Positions 1-6,119 of a DNA stretch of 9,962 bases are shown piece after piece. Numbering within the stretch: position 1 is the stretch's first letter; each line of letters begins with the position of its first letter. Location of the stretch: the NCBI GenBank assembly GCA_030628245.1, contig DAOVRI010000056.1, positions 1 through 9,962 on the forward strand. Reading direction: 5' to 3'. Made by a program: the position numbers and the translations under genes. This stretch comes from Dehalococcoidales bacterium (GTDB lineage Bacteria; Chloroflexota; Dehalococcoidia; Dehalococcoidales; RBG-16-60-22). Under the pieces are notes generated by a model. That model did no database searches, was not told where the DNA came from, and was given only the letters and a program-made list of their open reading frames with translations.

Positions 1-1533
1 CACGATTTTTTCAGCTATCTTTTGATTATCAAGTTTCTCCATATTTTCTTTGTGAAGAGGATATTTAAAGGATAGAACAATGATATCGTCATTAATTTCT
101 TTTGGACGGGCGCTCCGGAGCAGGGCGGCGGCCGGGGTCTTACCCATGCCTTCCGGCGCTTCATTTATAATTTTACTCCACTGCGATTGGAGCTGTTCGA
201 TGGTACCACTGTCCGCCGTGGGACTGACATCGGTAGCGGCGGTCGAAGGTTCCAGTTTTTTCGAGGGTACAGGTTCCTCTTTGGCGACCGGCTCGGCTAC
301 CGCCGGTTCCGGCTCCGGTTCCGGCTCCGGTTCCGGCTTTTTTTTCTCCTCGGGTTGGGCGACTTCAGGTTCGGGGGGCGGCGGGGTAGCTCTGGGGGGT
401 GTCTTTTTGGCCGCCGGTTCGGGTTCGGGCTGGCGGATAGACTCTTCTTTCTCTTCCGCCGCGGGCAGGGTGCAGTCGACCAGGGCCAGCTCCAGAGGCA
501 GGGTGGAATAGTTATCAAGCCCCAGGTCGAGCTGGCCGAAGTGCTTGATGGCTTTAAGTATCTGGGCAAGGGGAGCCCTGGTTGCCAGTTCCTTGAGTTC
601 CTTGATATCCTCGGCGGTAAGTTCGATAGATTCGCTGGAGCCGGTCTTAACGAGGAGCAGCACCCGCAGGTATTCCACCACGTCACGATTGAACTGGCGC
701 AGGTCGAGTCCGTCGTTGTTAACGTTGTTGATGGTGGCGACTCCGGCGGCAATATCTTTATTAACGATGTCTTTTACCAGTTCACCGGCGCGCTGGTCAC
801 CGGAGATGCCGAGGAGAGTCTGCGCCTGCTGGAGGGAAATTTCGTTGCCGTAATAGGTCATCATCTGTTGCAGCAGGTTTTCGGCGTCGCGCAGGCTCCC
901 CGTCGCAGCCCGGGAGATAAGCCTCAGCGCCTCCGGCCCGATGGTGATGCCTTCGTTCTCGCAGATGTGGGATAGTCTGGGGAGCATGTCTGCTTGTGAG
1001 AGGCGGTGAAAGTCGAAGCGCTGGCAACGCGACAGGATGGTCGGCAGGAGCTTGTGGGCTTCGGTGGTCGCCAGGATAAAGATAACGTGAGACGGTGGCT
1101 CCTCCAGCGTCTTAAGCAGGGCATTGGAGGCTTCCTTGGTGAGCATGTGGACTTCATCGATGATGTAAATTTTGCGGCGCGCCTGGTTGGGGGCGTAGTT
1201 GACCTTCTCCCGCAGGTTCCTGATTTCGTCAATGCCGCGATTGCTGGCGGCATCGACCTCAATGACATCCAGGGCCCTGCCTTCGGTGATGGCCTGGCAC
1301 ATGTCGCAGGTATTGCACGGCTCACCCTTGCCGTTTTCAAGGCAGTTGACCGCTTTGGCGAGGCCGCGGGCGGTACTGGTCTTGCCGGTGCCGCGTGGGC
1401 CGCAGAAGAGGTAGGCGTGCGAAACGCGCTCGCTGGCCAGAGCATTGAGCAGGGTCCGGGTGACATGCTCCTGCCCGACTACTTCGGCGAGAAGTTGGGG
1501 GCGCCACTTGCGATAAAAGACCTGAGAAGCCAT
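1..1533 (-). CDS. dnaX: DNA polymerase III subunit gamma/tau, N-terminal 511 codons (partial)
   Basis: This is the ATPase of the clamp loader that puts the sliding clamp on DNA in the replisome. The frame is open from an ATG at 1533 to the left edge, so the C-terminus is missing. It starts MASQVFYRKWRPQ, the usual DnaX opening. Visible motifs are Walker A GPRGTGKT (45-52), four zinc cysteines (C64, C73, C76, C79), Walker B IIDEVHML (124-131), sensor 1 around ATTE (155-158), the SRC arginine finger (168-170) and TGSLRDAENLL (211-221). From about residue 365 to 440 the protein becomes a Pro/Glu/Lys-rich linker, as in tau, then a folded region resumes near the edge (IEQLQSQWSKIINEAPEG). The linker contains an A8G run in the phase used for gamma-producing frameshifts (separate entry). 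The gene lies downstream of tubulin A on the same strand but is cut off from it by a terminator and has its own likely promoter. The identification is firm. Confidence 0.97.
   Translation of the reverse strand, partial: MASQVFYRKWRPQLLAEVVGQEHVTRTLLNALASERVSHAYLFCGPRGTGKTSTARGLAKAVNCLENGKGEPCNTCDMCQAITEGRALDVIEVDAASNRGIDEIRNLREKVNYAPNQARRKIYIIDEVHMLTKEASNALLKTLEEPPSHVIFILATTEAHKLLPTILSRCQRFDFHRLSQADMLPRLSHICENEGITIGPEALRLISRAATGSLRDAENLLQQMMTYYGNEISLQQAQTLLGISGDQRAGELVKDIVNKDIAAGVATINNVNNDGLDLRQFNRDVVEYLRVLLLVKTGSSESIELTAEDIKELKELATRAPLAQILKAIKHFGQLDLGLDNYSTLPLELALVDCTLPAAEEKEESIRQPEPEPAAKKTPPRATPPPPEPEVAQPEEKKKPEPEPEPEPEPAVAEPVAKEEPVPSKKLEPSTAATDVSPTADSGTIEQLQSQWSKIINEAPEGMGKTPAAALLRSARPKEINDDIIVLSFKYPLHKENMEKLDNQKIAEKIV
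305..337. repeat. 12-bp tandem repeat encoding Pro-Glu repeats in DnaX
   Basis: The plus strand repeats GGTTCCGGCTCC about 2.75 times without a mismatch. On the dnaX strand it encodes alternating Pro-Glu in the tau linker. Such a repeat can change copy number in steps of four residues without breaking the frame. It is also the GC-rich element just downstream of the A8G run. Confidence 0.85.
337..345 (-). promoter_or_regulatory. Possible slippery site (A8G) in the dnaX linker
   Basis: On the coding strand this reads AAAAAAAAG, in frame as AAA AAA AAG (K397-K399), so the heptamer A AAA AAG sits in the same phase as the E. coli dnaX -1 frameshift site. GAGGAG, a Shine-Dalgarno-like string, lies directly upstream, and GC-rich CCGG repeats able to pair with each other lie directly downstream. 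Loss of one A, or a +1 shift, would lead to a TAG at 297-299 after 13 more codons and make a gamma-length protein of about 412 residues. A -1 shift stays open for roughly 55 codons. Function is inferred from position and phase. Confidence 0.5.
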
Positions 1534-1547
1534 ATTCTTACGCCCTT

Positions 1548-1576
1548 ATTATACCTCAAAACGTAATATTACCCAA
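1548..1576 (-). promoter_or_regulatory. Probable dnaX promoter
   Basis: On the minus strand, TTGGGT (1571-1576) and a perfect TATAAT (1548-1553) are separated by 17 bases. Only 14 bases lie between the -10 box and the dnaX ATG, so the expected transcript leader is about 8 bases. The weak Shine-Dalgarno AAGGG (1543-1547) would then fall before or at the transcription start. The -35 box is poor, so confidence rests mainly on the -10. Confidence 0.5.
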
Positions 1577-1610
1577 GAAATAATTAGGCTGGGTGGAAAT
1601 AAATATCCAG

Positions 1611-1646
1611 AGAAAAAAGAAAGAGTCCCGACGAGTCGGGACTCTT
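1611..1646 (-). terminator. Intrinsic terminator of tubulin-like gene A
   Basis: A perfect 11-bp stem (arms 1621-1631 and 1636-1646, AAGAGTCCCGA and its complement) closes a 4-base loop. On the minus strand it is followed at once by TCTTTTTTCT. It lies 27 bases past the stop of tubulin A and before the dnaX promoter, so it separates the two transcription units. Confidence 0.9.
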
Positions 1647-1673
1647 GGACTTATCCTTGTTTCTTACTAAATA

Positions 1674-2849
1674 TTACAGCAGCGAGGGTATATCCTTGGA
1701 GACGTCATCCAGCGCCTTGAGCTTGTCCTCGGTTTCCTCCTGGCGTTTTTTGAACTCGGGGATAAGGTCGGTCGACCTCAGGTAGTAGTCCCTGATCTTC
1801 TCCACGTCGCTAAGCTCGGACAGGAGCACGGTAACGTCCACCAGGCCCCTCTCCCTGGGATAATCGCCGTTCCTGATAATGGCCTCGGGGGCGATATCTC
1901 TCATGTAGTCGCCGATTTCCTTGACCATGTCCATGTTCATTTCCTTGGCGGGACCGGAGACCAGGTACAGGGCGCGCCGCGAATCGGCGGGATTGCACTT
2001 GAGGGATAGCTCGCTGATGGCCTCATCCATGGCATAGATGCCTTTCTGAATTTCCGTGCCCTTCTTCCGGAAGTCGCTCCTCCATTCACGAGGCCACTTG
2101 AACAGCGGCGCTTGCGTCTTGCCGTAGCCGATAATAGTCCAGCCGACCACCGTCTGGATGATGTCACCGGCATCGAGCAGCTTGGCCCCGATGTAGCGGG
2201 ACTTTTTCTCTTCGCCGGCGCAGAGCAGGTTGTAAAACGGCTCGGTTATCATGCTGTTTATCTTGGACATGTTGGACTGGATGGATGAGTCTTTGCGGAC
2301 GTACCTTTGATTATCGACGAGAAAGACGGCATCGGCCACGGAATAGCAGGACTTGAGGCACGTGGCTACATTGAAAATGGTCCTCTCCTCGGTCGATTCT
2401 TCATGCTCGAAGGGAAGAACAATCAGGTTCCATATCGGTTTGTCGATGTAGCGCTCCTTCAGGTGCTGGGTTATCACGGAAATGGCTCCAGAGCCGGTAC
2501 CGCCCGCCGAGCCGGCAACAAGCAGGAAGGCATCCGTTTCAAAGAACCTCTTGGTCGTCCTGATGGCGTCCACGATTTTATCGGCATCTTCTTTGGCTAT
2601 CTCGGCACCAAGCTCGTTGATTTTACCGACGCCATGGCCGCCGGTCTTGCGACCGCCGATGAGAATCCTGTGGCGGTGGTCTTTGCCGATACTGGATAAC
2701 CCGCTTAAATCCGCCTGGTCTGTGTTAACGGCGAAACAGCCAGTAATTATGGTCATTCCGCGCCGGCTGCGGGCTCTACCGTTAAGCCGGGCGAAGTCAT
2801 CAGCAATCCTGCCACCGCATTGCCCTAAGCCAACAACCACTAATTTCAT
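1674..2849 (-). CDS. Tubulin-superfamily GTPase A (CetZ/FtsZ-like)
   Basis: A 391-residue GTPase of the tubulin/FtsZ superfamily, expected to form cytoplasmic filaments. Visible elements: T1 loop GLGQCGGRIADDF (7-19; the GQCG string also occurs in beta-tubulin), NTDQADL (42-48), GGHGVG with NELGAEI (70-84), which I recall as typical of archaeal CetZ, the T4 signature AGGTGSG (115-121), LPFEHE (145-150, T5-like), VDNQR (178-182, T6-like), and T7 LDAGDI (225-230) with the DxxD pair D226/D229 that completes the GTPase site of the neighbouring subunit, then GWTIIGYG. The C-terminal domain ends in a variable stretch (about 371-384) and KDIPSLL. An upstream in-frame TTG at 2861 was rejected because it overlaps the Shine-Dalgarno GAGGTG (2854-2859), and starting at ATG 2849 gives exactly the length of paralogue B. 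It is divergent from the 727-residue helical gene. The superfamily is certain. Subfamily and role (division, shape, segregation) are not settled by sequence. Confidence 0.93.
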   Translation of the reverse strand: MKLVVVGLGQCGGRIADDFARLNGRARSRRGMTIITGCFAVNTDQADLSGLSSIGKDHRHRILIGGRKTGGHGVGKINELGAEIAKEDADKIVDAIRTTKRFFETDAFLLVAGSAGGTGSGAISVITQHLKERYIDKPIWNLIVLPFEHEESTEERTIFNVATCLKSCYSVADAVFLVDNQRYVRKDSSIQSNMSKINSMITEPFYNLLCAGEEKKSRYIGAKLLDAGDIIQTVVGWTIIGYGKTQAPLFKWPREWRSDFRKKGTEIQKGIYAMDEAISELSLKCNPADSRRALYLVSGPAKEMNMDMVKEIGDYMRDIAPEAIIRNGDYPRERGLVDVTVLLSELSDVEKIRDYYLRSTDLIPEFKKRQEETEDKLKALDDVSKDIPSLL

Positions 2850-2853
2850 ATTA

Positions 2854-2859
2854 CACCTC
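2854..2859 (-). promoter_or_regulatory. Ribosome binding site fixing the start of tubulin A
   Basis: GAGGTG on the minus strand lies four bases before ATG 2849. Paralogue B has GGTG in the same place relative to its ATG. The longer TTG reading (2861) would put this site inside the coding sequence. Confidence 0.75.
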
Positions 2860-2871
2860 AACGATATAGAG

Positions 2872-2891
2872 TTATGCTATTTTTAGCATAA
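2872..2891. promoter_or_regulatory. Palindrome over the tubulin A -10 region (possible operator)
   Basis: Arms TTATGCTA (2872-2879) and TAGCATAA (2884-2891) are perfect 8-bp complements around a TTTT spacer. A further TAGCAT lies at 2892-2897. The palindrome covers the likely -10 box of tubulin A, a common place for a repressor site. Binding by a regulator is inferred. Confidence 0.5.
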
Positions 2892-2908
2892 TAGCATGAG
2901 AATGTCAA
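2880..2908 (-). promoter_or_regulatory. Probable promoter of tubulin A
   Basis: Perfect TTGACA (2903-2908) with TAAAAA (2880-2885) after 17 bases; AAAAAT at 18 bases is the alternative. The spacer holds two ATGCTA hexamers in tandem with an 8-bp period. The expected leader is about 24 bases. The -10 is weak, which would suit a regulated promoter. Confidence 0.6.
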
Positions 2909-2920
2909 TTGTTCTTTCCG

Positions 2921-2967
2921 TATTATGTACAATATCTTTTAGTACTGTTGTCGTGTATTACATAATA
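2921..2967. repeat. 9-bp inverted repeat in the divergent intergenic region
   Basis: TATTATGTA (2921-2929) and TACATAATA (2959-2967) are perfect inverted copies 29 bases apart, upstream of both divergent promoters. The region is AT-rich, so chance is possible, but the position between the two promoters fits a looping or regulator site. Confidence 0.4.
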
Positions 2968-2998
2968 ACTATTTCTCAGGAAGCTCCAATTATATTTA

Positions 2999-3027
2999 TT
3001 GAAAAACTAATGAGTCTATACTAGAAT
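2999..3027 (+). promoter_or_regulatory. Probable promoter of the 727-residue helical gene
   Basis: TTGAAA (2999-3004), a 17-base spacer and TAGAAT (3022-3027) give five of six matches in each box. An ATGCTA box (3028-3033), the hexamer of the tubulin A palindrome, follows directly at the expected transcription start. The predicted leader is about 42 bases. Confidence 0.7.
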
Positions 3028-3075
3028 ATGCTATACTGGGATTGGTTTATAGGACTATATAGAGAGGGTTAAATC

Positions 3076-5259
3076 ATGTCTCCTGAGTTAAAAGAAGACA
3101 TAGAGAGTAATATCGGTGACTTTGAGAAGGCGGTAGCCCGGGCCGAAACGCTGAGTCGGGCGGCCAGAGAAGCGGCCGAAAAATCAACGAAAACCGCCAT
3201 GGACGCGGCACGTCGGGCTGAAGAAATTGGCAAGGCATCCAGAGAAGCCGCCGAGTCCGCATCCAGAGTGGCACAGGAAGCGGTCAGCCGGGTGGAGAAA
3301 ATAAGCCGGGAGACCAGGGAATCCGCCGAGGAAGCGATAAGGGCCGCCAATGAGGCTATCAGCCGGGCGGAAGAAGTTGCCAGGAGACCGCAAGAAACCG
3401 CGCAGTCAATGTCGAAGGCGTTTGAGGAGGCTATTGCGCGGGCCGAGAAGATAAGCGGCGAGGCGATGCACGCGGTGGAATCGGCGCTGATGTTGTCCCA
3501 GGAAGGCTTGAGCCGTGTTGATGAGGTAAGCCGTGAAGCCAAGAAAACGGCCGAGTCCGCGAAAGAGGCATCACAGGAAGCGGTAAGTACGGCCGAGGCA
3601 TCGGTCAAGACGGCCAGGGGGACGGTTGACGAATCAATTAAAGCTGCCAAAGAAGCTGCCAGCCGGGCTGACAGGATGGCGCGGGAAACCAGGGACGCGG
3701 CCGAAGCCACCAATAAAGCGGCCAAGGACACGGTAAGCCGGGCTGAAAAGACCAGTAAATCGACCCGGGAAGCCGCCGAGGTTGCGGCCAGAGTGGCCGG
3801 GGAAGTGGCCGGTAGGGCGGAGACAATCAGCAAGGTCGCCAAGGAGGTCGCCGAGGCTGCGCAGAGGTCGTCCCAGGAAACAATGAACCGGGTCGAAGCG
3901 ATTGGCAGGGAAGCCAAGCTGTCTAACGAGGCCTCGCAAAGAGCTGCTCAGGAAACAGTGCGCAAGGCTGAAGAGATAGCCGCGGAGACCCGGACAGCGA
4001 CGGGCGCAGCGATAAAAACAGCTAAAGAAGCCTCCGAGGCCTCAATAAGGGCATCACGGGAGGCCTTAGCCAGGGCCGAATCGATAAGTGAAGAAGCTAA
4101 AGACGACGCCGCGTCATCCGCGAAGGAGTTCTGGGAAGCGGTAGCCAGAGCCGAGCAGATTAGCCGGGAAACCAGGGAGACCGCCGAGGAATCGGTTAAT
4201 AAGATTCAGGAGGCGATAGCTCAGGCTGAAGAAGAGGGGAGAAAAGCCCGGGAGGCGGCTGAAGCAACTGCCCAGACAGCCCGCGAAGCATCCGAGGAGT
4301 CGATAGAGAAATCGCGGGAAGTAATTTCCAAAGCCGAAGAAATAGGTACGGAAGCCAGAGATAGTGCCGAGGCGTCGGCCAGCGAGTATCGGGAAGCTAT
4401 TGCCAGAATGGAGGAGATAAGTAACGCGGCTAAAGCGACTACCGAGGAAGCAGCCAGAGTGACTCAGGAAGCCATTGAAACGTTAAAGAAGGAATCCGAG
4501 GAAGCCGTATCTAAAGCCGAGGAGATAAGCAGGACAGCTAAAGAAACTGCCGAAGAGTCGATGAGAGTCGTCCAGGAAGCTATTGAAGCCGCCATTACCA
4601 CTACCGGGGAGACATCCGAGTCTTCGGAGAAGGAAATCCAGGCGGCTATAGCCCGGGCTGAGGAGATAAGCAGAGAGACCAAGACGGCCGCTGAAGCTGC
4701 GGTGAAAACAGCGCGGGAAGTAACGGAGACGCTGATAAAAGCCGCCAGAGAATCGGCGGAGAGAACGGTGAGAGCCGTCAAGGAAGCGACGGAAGCGTCA
4801 GCCAGGGTGGCCAGGGAGGCGGCCGGAGTATCTATAGCTGCCTTTAAAGAAGCGATAAGCCGGGCTGAAGCCACCGGTCAGGTTGCCAGGGAAACCGCCG
4901 AGGCATCTTTCAAGGCCTATGAGAAAACCTTGACCAAGGGCCGTAAGGAAGAGGAAAAACCCTTGACCGAAGAAACTCTAACCGAAGTATTGGGTAAGGT
5001 CGAGGAGGAAAGGGAGGCGGCCTTTGAGGCTGCGGAAGTGGCGATAGATGACGTAACGGAGGCGGTGGACAAGGTAGATGAAGAAGTTAAGGCGGAGAAG
5101 GCAGATAGGATAGTCAAAGGGTTAAAGAGGGGAGGCAAGGAGCCCAAGGGTAAAATGGAAGCGCGCCTGGAGTCCCTGGCCAGGATGTACGAGGCCAAGA
5201 AATCCCAGCAGGGCAAAAGGGGGACCGACGCCGAAGATGACGGTGCCGAAGAGGATTAA
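3076..5259 (+). CDS. Long Ala/Glu-rich helical repeat protein (727 residues)
   Basis: I do not recognise a named family. The protein is almost entirely Ala, Glu, Arg, Lys, Ser and Thr up to about residue 615. It has no proline clusters in the repeats (P105 is one exception), no cysteine seen and no membrane segment or signal peptide, so it should be a soluble rod. Residues 18-317 are twelve 25-residue units with consensus near EAVSRAEEISREAREAAE. The Arg-Ala-Glu anchor is at 22, 47, 72 and so on to 297. Later anchors (333, 358, 383, 419, 444, 480, 527, 596) are spaced 25, 36, 47 or 69, each differing from 25 by a multiple of 11. The tail (about 616-727) is Lys/Glu-rich with an acidic end. The start ATG follows GAGAGGG by seven bases. 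The gene is divergent from tubulin A and 207 bases before the 170-residue helical gene on the same strand. It could be a scaffold or crosslinker for the tubulins. LEA or apolipoprotein-like stress proteins with 11-residue repeats are the alternative. Confidence 0.9.
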   Translation: MSPELKEDIESNIGDFEKAVARAETLSRAAREAAEKSTKTAMDAARRAEEIGKASREAAESASRVAQEAVSRVEKISRETRESAEEAIRAANEAISRAEEVARRPQETAQSMSKAFEEAIARAEKISGEAMHAVESALMLSQEGLSRVDEVSREAKKTAESAKEASQEAVSTAEASVKTARGTVDESIKAAKEAASRADRMARETRDAAEATNKAAKDTVSRAEKTSKSTREAAEVAARVAGEVAGRAETISKVAKEVAEAAQRSSQETMNRVEAIGREAKLSNEASQRAAQETVRKAEEIAAETRTATGAAIKTAKEASEASIRASREALARAESISEEAKDDAASSAKEFWEAVARAEQISRETRETAEESVNKIQEAIAQAEEEGRKAREAAEATAQTAREASEESIEKSREVISKAEEIGTEARDSAEASASEYREAIARMEEISNAAKATTEEAARVTQEAIETLKKESEEAVSKAEEISRTAKETAEESMRVVQEAIEAAITTTGETSESSEKEIQAAIARAEEISRETKTAAEAAVKTAREVTETLIKAARESAERTVRAVKEATEASARVAREAAGVSIAAFKEAISRAEATGQVARETAEASFKAYEKTLTKGRKEEEKPLTEETLTEVLGKVEEEREAAFEAAEVAIDDVTEAVDKVDEEVKAEKADRIVKGLKRGGKEPKGKMEARLESLARMYEAKKSQQGKRGTDAEDDGAEED
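3127..4026 (+). repeat. Twelve consecutive 75-bp (25-residue) coding repeats
   Basis: Codons 18-317 form twelve units of exactly 25 residues with no insertion or deletion. Units are clearly alike in protein (for example units at 68-92, 93-117 and 118-142, with EAVSRVEKIS, EAISRAEEVA, EAIARAEKIS) but diverged in DNA. The repeat is therefore old and held at the protein level, not a recent tandem amplification. Confidence 0.88.
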
Positions 5260-5346
5260 TCTGCCACCTTTTAACCGTTTTATAGGGTTTTAGAAAATAT
5301 TAACAAGAGATTACGGAAGTACCTTTGTGGGAAGTGAAAAGATTGC

Positions 5347-5375
5347 TTGACTTTTTACAGGGTGAGCAATATACT
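5347..5375 (+). promoter_or_regulatory. Probable promoter of the 170-residue helical gene
   Basis: TTGACT (5347-5352), a 17-base spacer and TATACT (5370-5375) make a good sigma70-type promoter. ATTGCT (5342-5347) and AGCAAT (5365-5370) form an inverted repeat over the two boxes, a possible operator. The leader would be about 85 bases and contains a small GTGAT/ATCAC hairpin. So this gene can be transcribed apart from the 727-residue gene. No convincing terminator was found between the two. Confidence 0.72.
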
Positions 5376-5466
5376 TGGCACTAAGTGATGGCCCAGTATT
5401 TATCACCCACTAATTTCAAGCCCATGGAGCTGTGAAGCTAATAAGATTAATTGAAGGAGGTGTCTG

Positions 5467-5979
5467 GTGGCTAACCAGAAAGAGCGAGCCAAAAAGTCCT
5501 CTCCCCCGGAAGAGTTGGAAGCTGAAACTCCCCCAGAAGAGGTTGAGGAGACTCCAGTATCAGTAGAAGAGCGACCGAAAAGTCCGCTTGACGAGGTTAT
5601 GAGCCAAGCCGAGAGGGCTTACGCTGCCTACATGGACGCCGAGCGTCAGGTCGCCAAGGCTTACCATGAGAATGAAGTGCAGGTAGCTAAAGCCTATAAG
5701 CGGGCGGAACAGCAGACCAGTAGAGCTTATGAGGCTACTGTGGCTCAGGCTATGAAAGACCGGGATGAAGCGATAGCCAAAGCCGCCAAAGCTCGTGAGA
5801 ATGTGATAACGCGGGCTGAGGAAGCCTTCAGGAGCGCCGAAGAGGCAGTCGGCGCAGCTTATGAGGCGGCTGTAAATGAGGCAGCCAGGGTCCGTGAAGA
5901 GAATGCAGGGAAAGCCTGGAAGGTGCGCGACGACACCATTGAACAGGCCTGGCAAATCTATTCCAAGATAGCCAGATAA
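5467..5979 (+). CDS. Helical protein with 11-residue aromatic spacing (170 residues)
   Basis: I do not recognise a family. The start is GTG at 5467, chosen because AAGGAGG (5454-5460) lies six bases before it. Residues 1-45 are Pro/Glu-rich and probably disordered. From about 46 to 170 the sequence is one long Ala/Glu/Arg/Lys helix. Aromatic residues recur every 11 positions: Y55, Y66, Y77, Y88, then F121 and Y132 in the same phase (99 and 110 skipped), and W151 and W162 eleven apart after a phase change. Most sit in Arg/Lys-Ala-Tyr/Trp contexts (KAY 64-66, KAY 75-77, RAY 86-88, KAW 149-151). This is hendecad spacing, as in the arithmetic of the upstream 727-residue protein. There is no signal peptide or membrane segment. 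The gene converges with tubulin B. It may be a filament-associated or self-assembling coiled coil, but the role is unknown. Confidence 0.88.
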   Translation: MANQKERAKKSSPPEELEAETPPEEVEETPVSVEERPKSPLDEVMSQAERAYAAYMDAERQVAKAYHENEVQVAKAYKRAEQQTSRAYEATVAQAMKDRDEAIAKAAKARENVITRAEEAFRSAEEAVGAAYEAAVNEAARVREENAGKAWKVRDDTIEQAWQIYSKIAR

Positions 5980-6119
5980 TTATAAAATTCGGAATTTATG
6001 GGATGCCGCTGTCTCCAGGGGTTCTGGTGGAACCTTATATCGGGTAATCGTTGCCCGGGGTGGAGGTTATAGGGGGGTCTTACCAAGCGGTAGACGGGTT
6101 GTCTAATTAAATAGTGTGA
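5980..6119. other. Convergent intergenic region, no gene identified
   Basis: It lies between the stops of the 170-residue gene and tubulin B. It holds three weak stem-loops: GGTTC/GAACC around TGGTG (6020-6034), CGGG/CCCG near 6041-6056, and TAGAC/GTCTA near 6092-6106. None has a convincing U-run on either strand. It matches no tRNA or riboswitch pattern I know. The middle is GC-rich compared with the other intergenic regions. Confidence 0.6.

Noticed and set aside
187..975. Open frame of 262 codons on the plus strand across dnaX
   Set aside because: The opposite strand encodes an unmistakable DnaX with all AAA+ motifs. The plus-strand translation is Gly/Phe/Arg-rich low complexity.
2850..2861. 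Four-residue N-terminal extension of tubulin A from a TTG
   Set aside because: It would place the Shine-Dalgarno inside the gene. The ATG at 2849 matches the start and length of paralogue B.
3069..3917. Long open frames antisense to the 727-residue helical gene (up to 282 codons)
   Set aside because: They are low-complexity Ser/Ala translations produced by the GC-rich Ala/Glu/Arg codons of the real gene. No Shine-Dalgarno or recognisable motif is present, and the 25-residue periodicity exists only in the sense frame.
5998..6072. 24-residue ORF with three cysteines (begins MGCRCLQGF) after the 170-residue gene
   Set aside because: There is no good ribosome binding site and no recognised pattern. 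A frame this short is expected by chance.
5980..6119. tRNA or riboswitch in the GC-rich convergent gap
   Set aside because: The stem-loops are short, no cloverleaf or known aptamer core could be drawn on either strand, and the region lies downstream of both genes.
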